A program made the position numbers and the translations under genes. From Nocardia cyriacigeorgica (lineage in GTDB: Bacteria; Actinomycetota; Actinomycetes; Mycobacteriales; Mycobacteriaceae), in the NCBI RefSeq assembly GCF_005863245.1, contig NZ_VBUT01000008.1, forward strand, positions 310,001 through 374,000: a stretch of DNA of 64,000 nucleotides, read 5' to 3'. The notes beneath the pieces were generated by a model. It was not told where the DNA came from. It saw only the letters and a list, made by a program, of their open reading frames with translations, and did no database searches. Positions 1 to 13,407 of the stretch are shown piece after piece; position 1 is the stretch's first letter; the number at the start of each line of letters is the position of its first letter.

Positions 1-1
1 C

Positions 2-445
2 GTGCGGGTGTACCGGCACACCGCCGGTGAGCTGCTGGTGGCGTATGTGGTGACCAGCGGCGACGCGGACCCGGCGACAACGCTCGATTCCCGGCTGCGC
101 GAGGTGCTGCCCTCGTACATGGTGCCCGGCGTCTACGTCCGCCTGGACGCCATGCCGCTGACCAGCTCCGGCAAGCTCGACCGCAAGGCGCTGCCCGATC
201 CGGAACTGGCCGCCGCGACCTTCCGCGCGCCCGTCACCCGGGCCGAGCACACGGTGGCCGAGATCTTCGCGCAGACGCTCGGCGTCGAGCAGGTCGGCCT
301 GGACGACGACTTCTTCGCCCTGGGCGGGAACTCGCTGGTCGCCACCCAGGTTTCCGCCCGCATCGCCGCCCTGCTCGATACCGATGTGCCGGTGCGGATG
401 CTGTTCGAGTGCCCGACGGTCGGCGCGCTCGCCGCCCGGCTGGGC
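2..445 (+). other. NRPS module 1 (partial): A-domain tail and carrier domain
   Basis: Contains the A10 motif SGKLDRKALP at about residue 56 and the carrier motif GGNSL with attachment Ser111. The substrate-binding part of the A domain is outside the window, so its amino acid cannot be read. Confidence 0.93.
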
Positions 446-3400
446 GAGGGCGACGGACGGTCCCGGCCCGCACTGATCGCGCGGGAGCGGCCCGAGACGG
501 TGCCGCTGTCGTACGCGCAGCAGCGTATGTGGTTCCTCAACCAGTTCGACGCCGACTCGGTGGCCGACAACCTCACCGCCGCCGTCCGGTTGACGGGATC
601 GCTCGATGCGGATGCGCTGCGCGCGGCCGTGACGGACGTCGTCGAGCGGCACGAATCGCTGCGCACCGCCTACCCAGCGGTCAACGGCGTCGCCTGCCAG
701 CGGGTACTGCCCGCCGGGTCGGTCGCCCACCTGCGGTCCGACGAGATCACTCCCGACCGGCTCGACGAGCGGATCCGCGCCGAAGCCGCCACCCCGTTCC
801 GGGTCGACCGTGAACCGCCGGTGCGCCTCACCCTGCTGCGCCTGGCCGCCGACGACCACGTCCTGGTCGTGTCGATCCATCACATCAGCGCCGACGGCTG
901 GTCGATCGCCCCGCTCACCCGCGACCTCATGCGCGCCTACGCCGCCCGGTGCGGCGCGAGCGACCCGGACTGGGCGCCGCTGCCGGTGCAGTACGCCGAT
1001 TACACGCTCTGGCAGCGTGAGGTGCTCGGCGCCGAGGACGACCCGGATTCGCTGCTGGCCGAGCAGGTCCGGTTCTGGTCGGCCGAGCTGGCGCAGCTGC
1101 CCGATGTGCTGGATCTTCCTGCCGACCGGCCCCGCCCGGCGGTCGCCTCCGGTCGCGGCGCACGGCACGCGTTCACCATCGACGCCGCCACGCACCGCGG
1201 CATCCGGGAGCTGGCGCGCCGCTCGAACGCCTCGCTGTTCATGGTCGTGCACGCCGCCTTCGCGGCCCTGCTGTCGCGCTTGACCGGCCGCGCCGATATC
1301 GCCCTCGGCACCCCGATCGCCGGTCGCGGGGATCAGGCGTTGGACGAGCTGGTCGGCATGTTCGTCAACACGCTGGTGCTTCGGTCGCAGGTGCGTTCCG
1401 ATCGCAGCTTCGCCGAACTGCTCGAGACCGTTCGCGACGCCGATCTGCGGGCCTTCGCCCACGCCGACGTGCCGTTCGAGCGGCTGGTCGAGGTGGTGAA
1501 CCCGCCGCGTTCGGCGGCCAGGCATCCGCTGTTCCAGGTGATGCTCGATGTGCAGAACACCGCGACCACCAGCCTGGAACTGGCGGGCGTAACGGCCATC
1601 CGACTCGATATCGACAGCGGGACAGCCAAATTCGATCTGCACCTGACGATCACCGAAACCGTCGACGGTGCGGACCCGGCCGGGCTGGACGCGGTCTTCG
1701 AATACGCGACCGACCTGTTCGACGCCGGCACCGTCGCCGCCTTCGCCGACCGGCTGCGGTTGCTGTTCGGCGCGGCGCTCGCCGACCCGCAGCGCCCGGT
1801 GGGTGATCTCGACGTGATGAGCCCCGCCGAGCGCGCCCGGGTACTCGATACCTGGAACGCCACCGCGGCTTCGGTGCCTGCGGGGGAGACGCTCGTGACG
1901 CTGTTCGAGGCGCAGGCCGCGCGCACCCCGGACGCGGTTGCGCTCGCATATCCCGTGGGCGGCTCGCACGGTGGATCGTCGTCGCGCGACCACCTCCGCT
2001 CATCGAGTAGTGCGGTGTCGGCCGAGCTGTCGTATGTCGCCGACCGCTCGTCGGATCGCGCTGTCGTGTCGGCTGATGCGTCGCACGGTCACCTCGGCTC
2101 GCGGGATGGCTCGGCGGTGTCGGCTGATCGGTTGCCTGGTCATCTCGGCTCGTCGGAGGGCTCGGCGGTGTCGGCTGATCGGTCGCCTGGTCACCTCGGC
2201 TCGCGGGAACGCTCCGCGGCGTCGGCAGATCGGTCGCATGGCGAGAGCTCGTCGGATGGCTACGCAGAGCCGGCCGCTGGCTCGCACGACGGCCACCGCT
2301 CACTGGACCGCGTTGCGCTGCCAGCTGATTTGCCGCGCTCCGCCCGCCGCTCGCCGGATCGCGGTCCGGTGGCGACCGACCACGGCCCCTCACCGCGGAG
2401 CTTCGCGACCCTCAGCTACTCCGAGTTCGCCGGCCGGGTGAATCGGCTGGCCCGGCTGCTGGTGTCGATCGGGGTGCGGCCCGACAGCAGGGTGGCGGTG
2501 GCGATGCCGCGCTCGCTGGACCAGGTGGTCGCGATGTATGCGGTGATCACCGCGGGTGGTGCGTATGTGCCGGTGGATCCGGAGCATCCGGCCGAGCGGA
2601 TCGGGCATGTGCTGCGGACCGCGCGGCCGGTGTGTGTGCTGACCCGCTCCACCGACGGCCTTGACCTGCCGGTTTCCGATGGCGACGACGCGCGGCTGTG
2701 GGCGGTGCTCGACGTCGACCAGTTCGACACCTCCGACTACTCCGACGCGCCGCTGACCGACGCCGACCGCCTCGGCGCGCTCACCGCCGCGCATACGGCG
2801 TACGTGATCTTCACCTCGGGCTCGACCGGCAGGCCCAAGGGTGTGGCCGTGACGCACGCGGCGATCGTCAACCGGCTGGTGTGGATGCAGTCGGCCTATC
2901 GGCTGGATTCCACCGACCGGGTCTTGCAGAAGACGCCCGCCACCTTCGATGTCTCGGTGTGGGAGTTGTTCTGGCCCTTGCAGATCGGTGCCCGGCTGGT
3001 GCTGGCCGAACCCGACGGCCACCGTGATCCGGGGTACCTGGCCGAGGTCATCGACGCCGAGGCCATCACCGTGGCGCATTTCGTGCCGTCCATGCTGGCC
3101 GCGTTCGTCAGCTCGCCTGCGCTCGCGGTGCCCGGCCGTGGTGCGTCGCTGCGGATGGTGTTCGCCTCCGGTGAGGCGCTGCCCGCCGGGCCCGCACACC
3201 GACTGCGCGAACTGACCGGCGCGGCACTGCACAACCTGTACGGGCCGACGGAGGCCGCGGTCGACGTCACCTTCCACGAGGTGACCGAGGCCGACACCGT
3301 GTCGGTGCCGATCGGCGCGCCGGTGTTCAACACGCAGGTGTATGTGCTGGATGCGCGGTTGCATCCGGTCCCGGCAGGCGTCGCGGGTGAGCTGTATCTG

Positions 3401-6400
3401 GCCGGTGCGCAGCTGGCGCGCGGCTACGTCGGGCGCCCGGATCTCACGGCGGATCGTTTCGTCGCCAACCCCTTCGGGGCTGGTGAGCGGATGTACCGCA
3501 CCGGCGACCTGGTGGCATGGAATGCGGACGGCGAACTGGAGTACCTGGGGCGCACCGATTTCCAGGTGAAGCTGCGTGGTCTGCGGATCGAGCTCGGTGA
3601 GATCGAAGCCGCGCTGGACGATCTCGGGGGTGTTGCCCGCTCGGCGGTCCTGCTGCGCGACGACTCCGCCGCCGGCGAACAGCTGGTCGGCTACCTGCTC
3701 GCGGAACCGGGATGCGATATCGACCTCGCCGCAGTCAAAGATGCACTGGCCGAGCGGCTTCCGTCCTATATGCGTCCTTCTGCCTTCGTGGTGCTCGATG
3801 CGTTCCCGGTCAATGCCTCCGGCAAGTTGGATCGCAAAGCCCTGCCTGCACCCGTCCACGAGGTTGCCGTGTTCCGGGCGCCGAGCACCGCCGCCGAACA
3901 GCTCGTGGCCGAAACCTTCGCCGCGGTGCTCGGAATCGAGCGGGTCGGTCTCGATGACGATTTCTTCGCCCGCGGCGGCAACTCGCTGAACGCGACGCAG
4001 GTCGTCGCCCGGGTGGCGGCCGCGTTGGACGCCGAGCTCGGGGTGCGGGAGCTGTTCGACGCACCCACCGTCGCCGCGTTCGCCGCCCGCGCCCAGGCCC
4101 GGCGCGGCACCCGGACCGCGCACCCGCTGGTGCGCCGGGAGCGCCCGGCGCGGATTCCGTTGTCGCCGGCGCAGCAGCGCATGTGGTTCCTCAACCGATT
4201 CCTCAGCGAGGACACGGGCGTCGGAGACGCGGTCGACAACATCCCGGTGGCGTTGCGGCTGACCGGCAGCCTGGACCGCGATGCCCTGGCCGCTGCCCTC
4301 GCGGACCTGGTCGAGCGTCACGAAACGCTGCGCACGATCTACCCGGACGGCCCCGACGGACCTGAGCAGCGCATCCTGCCTGCCCGCGCCACCACCACCG
4401 AGGCCGCCGCTGCAACCGCCACCGACCCCACCGCAGGTACCGGCTTGGTCCTGCGCACCGAGGCTGTCACCGCAGGCGAACTACCCGGGCGCCTCACCGA
4501 CCTGGCCGCCGAACCCTTCGATCTGACCACCGAAACTCCGCTGCGCGCGGCCTTGTTCGTCATCGAACCCACCGACCACGTGCTGGCTCTGGTTTTGCAC
4601 CACATCAGTGCCGACGGTTTCTCGCTCGGCCCGCTGGCCCGCGACCTGATGACGGCCTACACCGCTCGCCGCGACGGGCGCGCCCCCGAATGGGACGAGC
4701 TACCGGTGCAGTACGCCGACTACGCGCTCTGGCAACACGACCGCGCCGAGTCCGCGGGGCATCGCAGCGCGGTCGAGCACTGGCGCCGCACGCTCGACGG
4801 TCTACCCGAGCAGCTGGAACTGCCCACCGACCGGCCGCGTCCCGCCGTCACCAGCCATCGTGGCGAGACCTTCCGGCTGCACATCGACGCCGAACTGCAC
4901 AGCGAGCTGCGCGAACTCGCCCGCAAACGCGAGACCACGCTGTTCGGCACCGTGCACGCGGCGCTGGCGGTGTTGCTCTCGCGGCTGTCCGGCAGTGCCG
5001 ATATCCCCATCGGTACTCCGGTCGCCGGACGGGGTGCGGCCGAGCTGGACGGGCTGGTCGGCATGTTCGTCAACACGCTCGTCCTGCGCACCCACGTCGA
5101 TACCAGGCAGCGCTTCGAGACCCTGCTCGACCAGGTGCGGGCCGCCGATCTGGACGCGCTGTCGCATGCCGAGGTGCCCTTCGATCAGCTGGTCGATGTG
5201 GTCGCGCCGACCCGCGCGCGCAACCGCCACCCGCTGTTCCAGGTGGCGCTGACGTTCCAGAACTTCACGCTGCCCGCACTGGAACTGCCCGAGCTGGCGG
5301 TGCGTCCACTCGAATTCGACGCCGGGGCAGCGAAATTCGATCTCCAGTTCACCGTCCGCGAATCCGACCCGGACGGCCGTGCCGACGGCATGGACATCGA
5401 CATCACCTATGCCACAGACCTGTTCGACGCCGACACAGTCGCGGTGCTCGGCCGCCGCTTCACCCAGGTGCTTGCGGCCGTCGCCGCCGACGCGACCGTG
5501 GTGGTCGGCGATATCCAGGTGCTCTCCGCCGAGGAACAGCATCGTGCGCTCTACGAATGGCCGGTCACCGGCGACGATCGCGCGGCCGACGGCACACTCG
5601 CCGAGCGGTTCGCCCGCGCCGCGGCCCTCGACCCGGCGGCCGTCGCGGTGCGCGCCGAGCACCGCACCCTGACCTACGCCGAACTCGACGACTGGTCGAA
5701 CCGGCTGGCGCGGCGGCTCATCGCTGCCGGAGTCGGCCCGGAAACGCTGGTCGCGGTGGCGCTGCCGCGCTCGGCGGAGCTGGTGGTGGCGCTGCTGGCC
5801 GTGGTCAAGGCCGGCGGCGGTTATCTGCCGATCGACCCGGCCTATCCGGCCGACCGCATCGAATACGTCCTCGACGACGCCCGGCCGGTGTGCGCGATCA
5901 CCAGCGCGGCGACCGAACTCGCGCGCGGCTGGTTCGGCGGGCCCGTCATCGACGTCGCCCTCACCGATCCCGCCGATCCGGACAATGCCGATCAGGGCTA
6001 TTGCGCGCCGATCAGCGACGCCGACCGTCGCGCACCGCTCGACCCGGCGGCGACCGCCTACGTCATCTACACCTCCGGCTCCACCGGACGGCCCAAGGGC
6101 GTCGTCGTCCCGCACCGCAATGTGCTGCGCCTGCTCGACAACACCCAGCGCCACTACGAGTTCGGACCCTCGGATGTGTGGACGCTGTTCCACTCCTATG
6201 CCTTCGACTTCTCGGTGTGGGAGCTGTGGGGTGCGCTGCTGCACGGCGGCACGCTCGTCGTCGTCGACTACTACACCTCGCGCTCGCCGCAGCAGTTCCG
6301 CGACCTGCTGGCCGCCGAAGGCGTGACGGTGCTGAATCAGACCCCGTCGGCGTTCTATCAGCTCGCTGCCGCCGACCTGGCCGAACCCGCCCGCGACGAC

Positions 6401-9400
6401 CTCGCGCTGCGCTATGTGATCTTCGGTGGTGAAGCGCTGGAACCGCAGCGGCTGACCGGCTGGTTCGCGCGCTATCACCGCACCCCGCGACTGGTGAACA
6501 TGTACGGCATCACCGAGACCACGGTGCACGTGTCCTACCGGCCGATCGAGGCCGGCACCGGCTCGGCCAGCGTCATCGGTGGTGCGCTGCCGGGTCTCGC
6601 GGTGCGGGTGCTCGACGACCGGCTGCGTCCGGTGCCGGTGGGCGTGCCCGGCGAAATCTATGTCTCCGGCGGTCAATTGGCGCGCGGCTACCTCGGCAGG
6701 CCGGCCCTCACCGCCGCCCGTTTCGTCGCCGACCCCTACGCCGACGACGGCTCCCTGGCCTACCGCTCCGGCGACCTCGCCCGCTGGACCGCCGACGGTG
6801 AACTGGAATACCTCGGCCGCGCCGACCAGCAGGTCAACCTGCGCGGGTTCCGGATCGAACTCGGCGAGATCGAGGCAGCGCTGCTGGACGAGGCGGCGCG
6901 GCTGGATGGAGTGGCGCTGGGCGACGGCGCTCGGCTGGACTACGCGGCCCCGCTGGACGAGGCGGCGCGCTTGGACCAGGTGTCGCGGCTGGGCGAGGTG
7001 ACGCTGCCGTACGGGGGAGCAGTGCCGGATACGGCCGCGGTGCCGGACGGCATGACCTCGCGGGACGAGGCGCCGGTGCCGGTCGACGACGCGCGGCTGG
7101 ACGAGGCGGCGCAGCAGGCCGGTGGCGCCGGGGTTGATGGGGAATCGCCGGTTGACCGTGTGGCGGGCGATCCGGGTAATGGCGTGGATCGTTCCGCCGC
7201 GCGCATGGCGCAGGCCGACCGGGCGGTGGTCCGGGAGGCGGCGGTCGTGGTGCGCACCGATCTGGCCGATGAGGCGCGGATCGTCGCGTACCTGGTGGCG
7301 CCGGGGGCGGTGGATCTCGTCGCGCTGCGGCAGGGGCTGGCTCGCAGGCTGCCGGAGCACATGGTGCCCGCGGCGATCGTGCGGGTGGAGCGGATTCCGT
7401 TGACGGTCAACGGGAAGCTGGATCGGGCGGCCCTGCCCGCGCCGGTGTTCGAGGGCACGGCCTATCGCAAGCCGTCGAGTCCGGCCGAGGAGATCGTGGC
7501 CGGGGTGTTCGCCGAGGTGCTCGGGCTCGGCACGGGCGCCGGACATCGCGTCGGCGCCGACGACGATTTCTTCGAGCTGGGCGGCAGTTCGCTGCTGGCG
7601 GCGAAGGCGGCGGCGCGGATCGGGGCGGCGTTCGGCCGCACGGTCGGGGTGCGTGCGCTGTTCGAGCATCCGCGGGTCACCGAACTGGCCGCGCTGGCAG
7701 GCGCCGATGAGACCGAGCCGAGTCGCCCGCCGCTCATCGCGGGTGCGCGTCCGGCGCGGCTGCCACTGTCCCCGGCGCAGCAGCGCATGTGGTTCCTCAA
7801 CCGCTTCGACCGCGCCTCGACCGCCTACAACATTCCACTGGCATTGCGGCTGACCGGCGACCTCGACGTCGCCGCGCTGCGCGCCGCCGTCGGCGATGTG
7901 ATCGGCAGGCACGAATCGCTGCGCACCCGGTACCCGGAGGTCGACGGCACCGCCGAACAGCTGATCGTGCCTGCGGCCGAGGCGATTCCGTCGGTCGAGC
8001 CGGAGCCGGTGACCGCGGCCGAGCTGCCCGCGCGGATCCGTGAGCTGGCCGAGACCACCTTCGACATCACCGCCGAGATCCCGGTGCGGATGCGGCTACT
8101 GCGATTGAGCGACACGGAGTTCGTCTTCGCCGCCGTGCTGCATCACATCGCCGCCGATGGTTCCTCGATCACTCCGTTCGTGCGTGACCTGATGGCGGCC
8201 TATGCGGCGCGGCTCCAGGAGTGCGCGCCGTGCTGGAATCCGCCCGCGGTGCAGTACGCCGATTACGCGCTGTGGCAGCACCGGCTGCTCGGCGCCGAGG
8301 ACGACCCGCAGTCGATCGCGGCCAGGCAGCTCGCCTTCTGGAAGGACAGTCTGGCCGGGTTGCCCGATCAGCTGACCCTGCCCACCGACCGTCCGCGCCC
8401 GGCCAAGCAGAGCCTGCGCGGCGCGAAGATCGCCCGCACCGTGGACCCGGAGCTGCACGCGGCGCTGTCGGCCCTCGGCCGCCGCAACGGCGCCACGCTG
8501 TTCATGGTGGTGCACGCGGCCTTCGCCGCCTTGCTGGCTCGGCTGTCGGGCACCGGCGATATCGCGGTCGGCACGCCGGTCGCCGGTCGTGGTGCGGCCG
8601 AGCTCGACGACGTCATCGGCATGTTCGTCAATACGCTGGTGCTGCGCACCGCCGTCGACGGCGCCGAACCGTTCGACGCGCTGCTCACCCGCGCCCGCGA
8701 GGCCGATCTGGCCGCCCTCTCGCAGGCCGATGTGCCGTTCGAGCGGCTGGTCGAGGTGCTGAATCCGCGCCGTTCCACCGCGCGGCATCCGCTGTTCCAG
8801 GTGGGCTATTCGTTCCAGAACCATGAGCGCGGCGAACTGTGGTTGCCCGGGCTCGCCGTCAGCGAGATCGAGTTCGACAGCGGTACAGCACAATTCGACC
8901 TGCATCTGTTCGCGATCGATCGGTACACCACCGACGGCGCCGCGGCCGGCATGGAGCTGACCCTCGGTTACGCCACCGACCTGTTCGAATCCGGCACCGC
9001 CGAACGCATTCTCGGCCAGCTGCATCGCATCCTGGCCGCGGTCGCCGCTCGGCCGGAACTGCCGGTCGGCGAGATCGATCTGCTCGACGAGGACGATCAC
9101 GCCAGGCTCGCGCGCTGGAACGAGACCGCGTACCCGGTGCCGGCCGTGACGCTGGCCGATCTCGCGGTGTTCGCGCCCGCCGAAACCGATCGGACTGCCC
9201 TCATCGACACGATCAGCGGCACGCACCTGCGTTACGGCGAGGTCGACGCGCGGGTGAATCGTCTTGCGCGCACGCTGATCGCCCACGGCGTCGGCCCCGA
9301 AACCACGGTCGTGCTGGCCATGCGCCGCTCGGTCGAGCTGGTGCTCGCCATGTACGCGGTGGTGCGGGCGGGCGGGGCGTATGTGCCGATCGACCCCGAT

Positions 9401-12400
9401 CATCCGGTCGACCGCATCCGCCATATCGTCACGACGGCCGCGCCGGTGTGTGTGCTCACCACGCCCGCCGACGGTGTGCCGATCGAGACCGGCGTCCCGG
9501 TGCTCGAGGTCGACCGGCTCGACCTCGGCGCCGATGCCACACCCATCCGCGACGCCGACCGCCTTCGCCCGCTGCGGCCCGAGCATCCGGCGTACGTGAT
9601 CTTCACCTCCGGCTCGACCGGTCTGCCGAAGGGCGTGACCGTCCCGCACGCCGCCGTGGTGAACCAGTTGATCTGGCTGCGCCGGTATTTCGGCCTCGGC
9701 CGCGACAACCGCGCCCTCCTCAAGACCCCCGCCACCTTCGACCTGTCGGTGTGGGAACTGTGGTCGCCGCTGACGACCGGCGGCACCCTCGTCATCACCG
9801 CGCCCGGCACCGAACGCGATCCGGATCGGTTGCGCGCCCTCATCGCCGAACACCAGGTCACGGTGCTGCACGCGGTGCCGTCGCTGATTGGCATGCTGGT
9901 GGCCGGCGGCCAGCCGCTGCCCCCGTCGCTGCGCCATGTGCTCGCCATCGGTGAGGCGCTGCCCGCGGCGACGGCTGCCGAATTCGCGGCGTGCGCGGTG
10001 CGGGCGGGGCATCCGGGAGTCGCTGAGATTGACGGGCGGCCGCCGACCGCCGTGCGCACGGAGCCCGTTGGGCCTGGTGTAGAGCCGGACGCTGCGGGGC
10101 CAGTGACTGCGTGGCCGGGGGCTGCTGGGTCGGCGGCTGCGGGGCTGGGCACCGCCGGGCCGGGTGTTGCGGGGCCGGAGGCCGGCGGCCGCGTTGTCGG
10201 GCCGGACGCTGCACCGACGTGGCTCCGGGCGGGTTCATCGGCGGTGGGTGCTCGCCTGTACAACCTCTACGGGCCGACCGAGGCGGCGGTCTCGATCACG
10301 GCGTATCCGGTGGCCGGCGAGCTGTCGCACACGGTGCCGATCGGGCGTCCGGTGTGGAACAGCAGCGTCCATGTGCTCGACGCTCGACTACGCCCGGTGC
10401 CGATCGGGGTGGCCGGGGAGCTGTATCTGTCCGGTGCGCAACTCGCTCGCGGCTACCACGGACGCCCCGGCCTGACCGCGGATCGGTTCGTCGCCGACCC
10501 GCACGGCGGCGGCGCGCGGATGTACCGCACCGGCGATATCGTCCGCAGGTTGCCCGACGGGAATCTCGAATACCTCGAGCGCGCGGATTTCCAGGTGCAG
10601 ATCGGCGGGTTCCGGATCGAGCTCGGCGAGATCGAAGCGGCATTGCGCCGGGATCCGCGGGTGCGGGCGGCGGTTGCGGTCGCCCGGCGCGAGGTGAATT
10701 CGGGCGCCCGGCTGATTGCGTATGTTGCGGTACCACAATCCGATTCGGACCTGGGAGACCGTTTGCGGTCCGCCCTGGCCGCCGCGCTGCCGGCGTACAT
10801 GGTGCCGTCGGTGATCATGGTGCTCGACGCTTTGCCGTTGAACGCCAATGGCAAGGTCGACCGGGCTCGGCTGCCGGAGCCGGTCTTCGCCGAGGCCGAA
10901 TTCCGGGAGCCGACCGGTGAGCTCGAGCGGCTGGTGGCGGAGACGTTCGCCGAGATCATCGGCGCGCACACCGTCGGCGCGGATGATGATTTCTTCGCCC
11001 TCGGCGGCAATTCGCTGATGGCGACCAGGCTGACCGCACGGCTCGGCGCCGCGCTCGGCAGGCAGGTTCCGGTCGCCGCCGTATTCGAGGCGCCGACGGT
11101 GGCGGGGCTGGCCGCGGCGCTGGCATCGTCGGAGGGCGCGGCGCGTCCGCCGCTGCTGCCTCGCACCGGCACCGGTCCGGCTCGGCTTTCGCCCGCGCAG
11201 CAGCGCATGTGGGTGGTCAGCCGGCTGAACCCGGACTCGTCCGCCTACCACGTGCCCGCCGCATTGCGGCTGACCGGCGCACTCGATCTCGGCGCGCTCA
11301 CCGCCGCGATCGGCGATGTGCTCGACCGGCACGAGGTGCTGCGCACCCGCTACCCGGATACCACGGCCGGGCCGATCCAGGCAGTGCTCGGCGCCGACGC
11401 GGTCGCGTTCGACCTGACGCCGAGGCCGGTGCCCGAGGACGCGCTCGCCGCCACCATCGACGAATTCGTCGCCACCGGCTTCGATATCACCGCAGTGCCG
11501 CCGGTGCGGGCCGCGCTGTTCCGGCTCACCGCCGACGACCACGTCCTTGTGGTGGTGCTGCACCACATCAGCGCCGACGGTTATTCCATCGCGCCGATGA
11601 CGCGCGACCTGGTCACCGCGTACGTTGCCCGCGCCGCCGGCGAGGCGCCGGGCATGCCGCCGCTGGACATCCAGTACGGCGATTTCAGCGAATGGCAGCA
11701 TGAGCTGCTCGGCGCGAGCGACGACCCGGACAGCCTGGCAGCCCGTCAGCTCGCCTACTGGACCGGCGAACTGCGCGACGCACCAGAGCTGCTCGCGCTG
11801 CCCACCGACAGGCCTCGGCCCGCCCGCCGCGAAATGCACGGCGACACCATCGAATTCGCTGTCGATGCCGACCGCATGGCCGCACTCGACGCCATCGCCC
11901 GCGCCAACGGCACCACGGTGTTCTCGCTGATCCACAGCGCCCTCGCGGTGCTGCTGGCGAAGCTGTCCGGCAGCACCGACATCGTCATCGGCGCGCCGGT
12001 GGCCGGCCGCGGTGAACGCGCCCTCGACGACCTCATCGGCATGTTCGTCAACACCGTCGCGCTGCGCACCGAGGTCGACCCCCGCACCCGCTTCGCCGAC
12101 CTGCTCCGCGACACCGGCCGCCGCGACCTGCGCGCCCTCGCCAACGCCGACGTCCCGTTCGACCAGGTCGTCGACGCTCTCGGCCGCACCCGCTCGAGCA
12201 GCTACACCCCGCTGTTCCAGGTGATGTTCACCTACCAGAACATGCCGCACAGCGTGGTGAGGTTGCCCGGGCTCGAGGTGCGCCCGCTCGACCTCGGCCT
12301 CTCGGAAGCCAAGTTCGACCTGCACCTCACCGGCATCGAACGCCCCGGCCGCGCGGGCCTGGACTTCCGGTTCGGCTACGCCACCGACATCTTCGACGCC

Positions 12401-13407
12401 GCCACCGTCCGCCGCTTCGCCGAGCGGTTACTGCTGGTAGTCGATGCCATCGCCGCGGATCCGGGGGTGAGTGTGCGGGCGATCGATATTCGCACGGACG
12501 CCGAACGAGGGGGGCGTGCCGCGACGGCGCGAACCGCCGCACGGGGTATGTCTGCGGCCGGGACGTTCCCGGTCTCGGCGACGAACGGGTCGGCCGATCG
12601 GCGTGGTCCCGCGACGCGTGGTGGTGCGGATGGTCCGGTGACGCACAGCGCCGCCGACCAGCGGCGTCCTGCGGTGGGCGGTATCGCGGGAGAGCCGGCC
12701 GCGCATCCCCCGGCCGACCTCCCCGCTCTTGTCTCCGCCGCTGCCGCCGTCCAGCCGGACGGCATCGCCTTCACTCGCGGCGACAACACCGTCACCTTCG
12801 GGCAGCTCGCCGCGAAGATCGCCGCTGTCGGCAAGGCCATGGGCGCCGCCGCGAAACCGGACACGCTCATCAATGTCGCCCTCGCCGGACTCGTCCCCGG
12901 GGTCCTGGCCGCGCTCGGGGCCGCCGGATTGTCGGCAGCTACCGCGGATATGCGTGCGGCCGCCGAAGCCGTGATCTTGGGCGACCTCGCAGGGTCCCAG
13001 GCCGCGGCCCCCGAAGACGTAGCCCCCGCTGCCGTTTCCCCAGGCATCACTTGCCCCGCCGCCGCAACGCCCGGCGCCGGAGTGTCCGGTGCCGTGGTGC
13101 CTGGTGCCGCAGCGTCCGGTGCCGGAGTGTCCGGTGCCGCAGCGCCGGTCGCCGTCGTGCGCGATGCCGCAGCGCCGAGCGTCGCGGCCCCCGACACCGC
13201 GGCGCCCGAGGTTTCCGATGCCGCATTCCCAGGTTCCGCAGTGCCCGGCGCTGTCGTGCCTGGCGCCGGAGCGTCCGGTGCCGTGGCTCCCGACCCCGCA
13301 GCGCCTGACCAGGCACCCCCTGGCCCGGCGCACACCTCGCCCGCCGGGCTCGCGGCGAGCGGCGCGGCATGCACCACCTCGAACGTCGATTCGGAAGGAA
13401 ACTGCTG

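Larger units (their letters stand above)
497..4090 (+). other. NRPS module 2: C-A(Ser)-T
   Basis: The C domain is of the LCL type (HHISADG at residue 293). The A-domain code read by eye against PheA is DVWHFSLVDK, the known serine code of EntF. A 150-codon low-complexity insertion splits the A domain before its A2 region. The carrier serine is residue 1328. Confidence 0.88.

Noticed and set aside
2090..2242. CRISPR array
   Set aside because: The repeats are directly adjacent without spacers, are diverged, and are translated in frame within an A domain.
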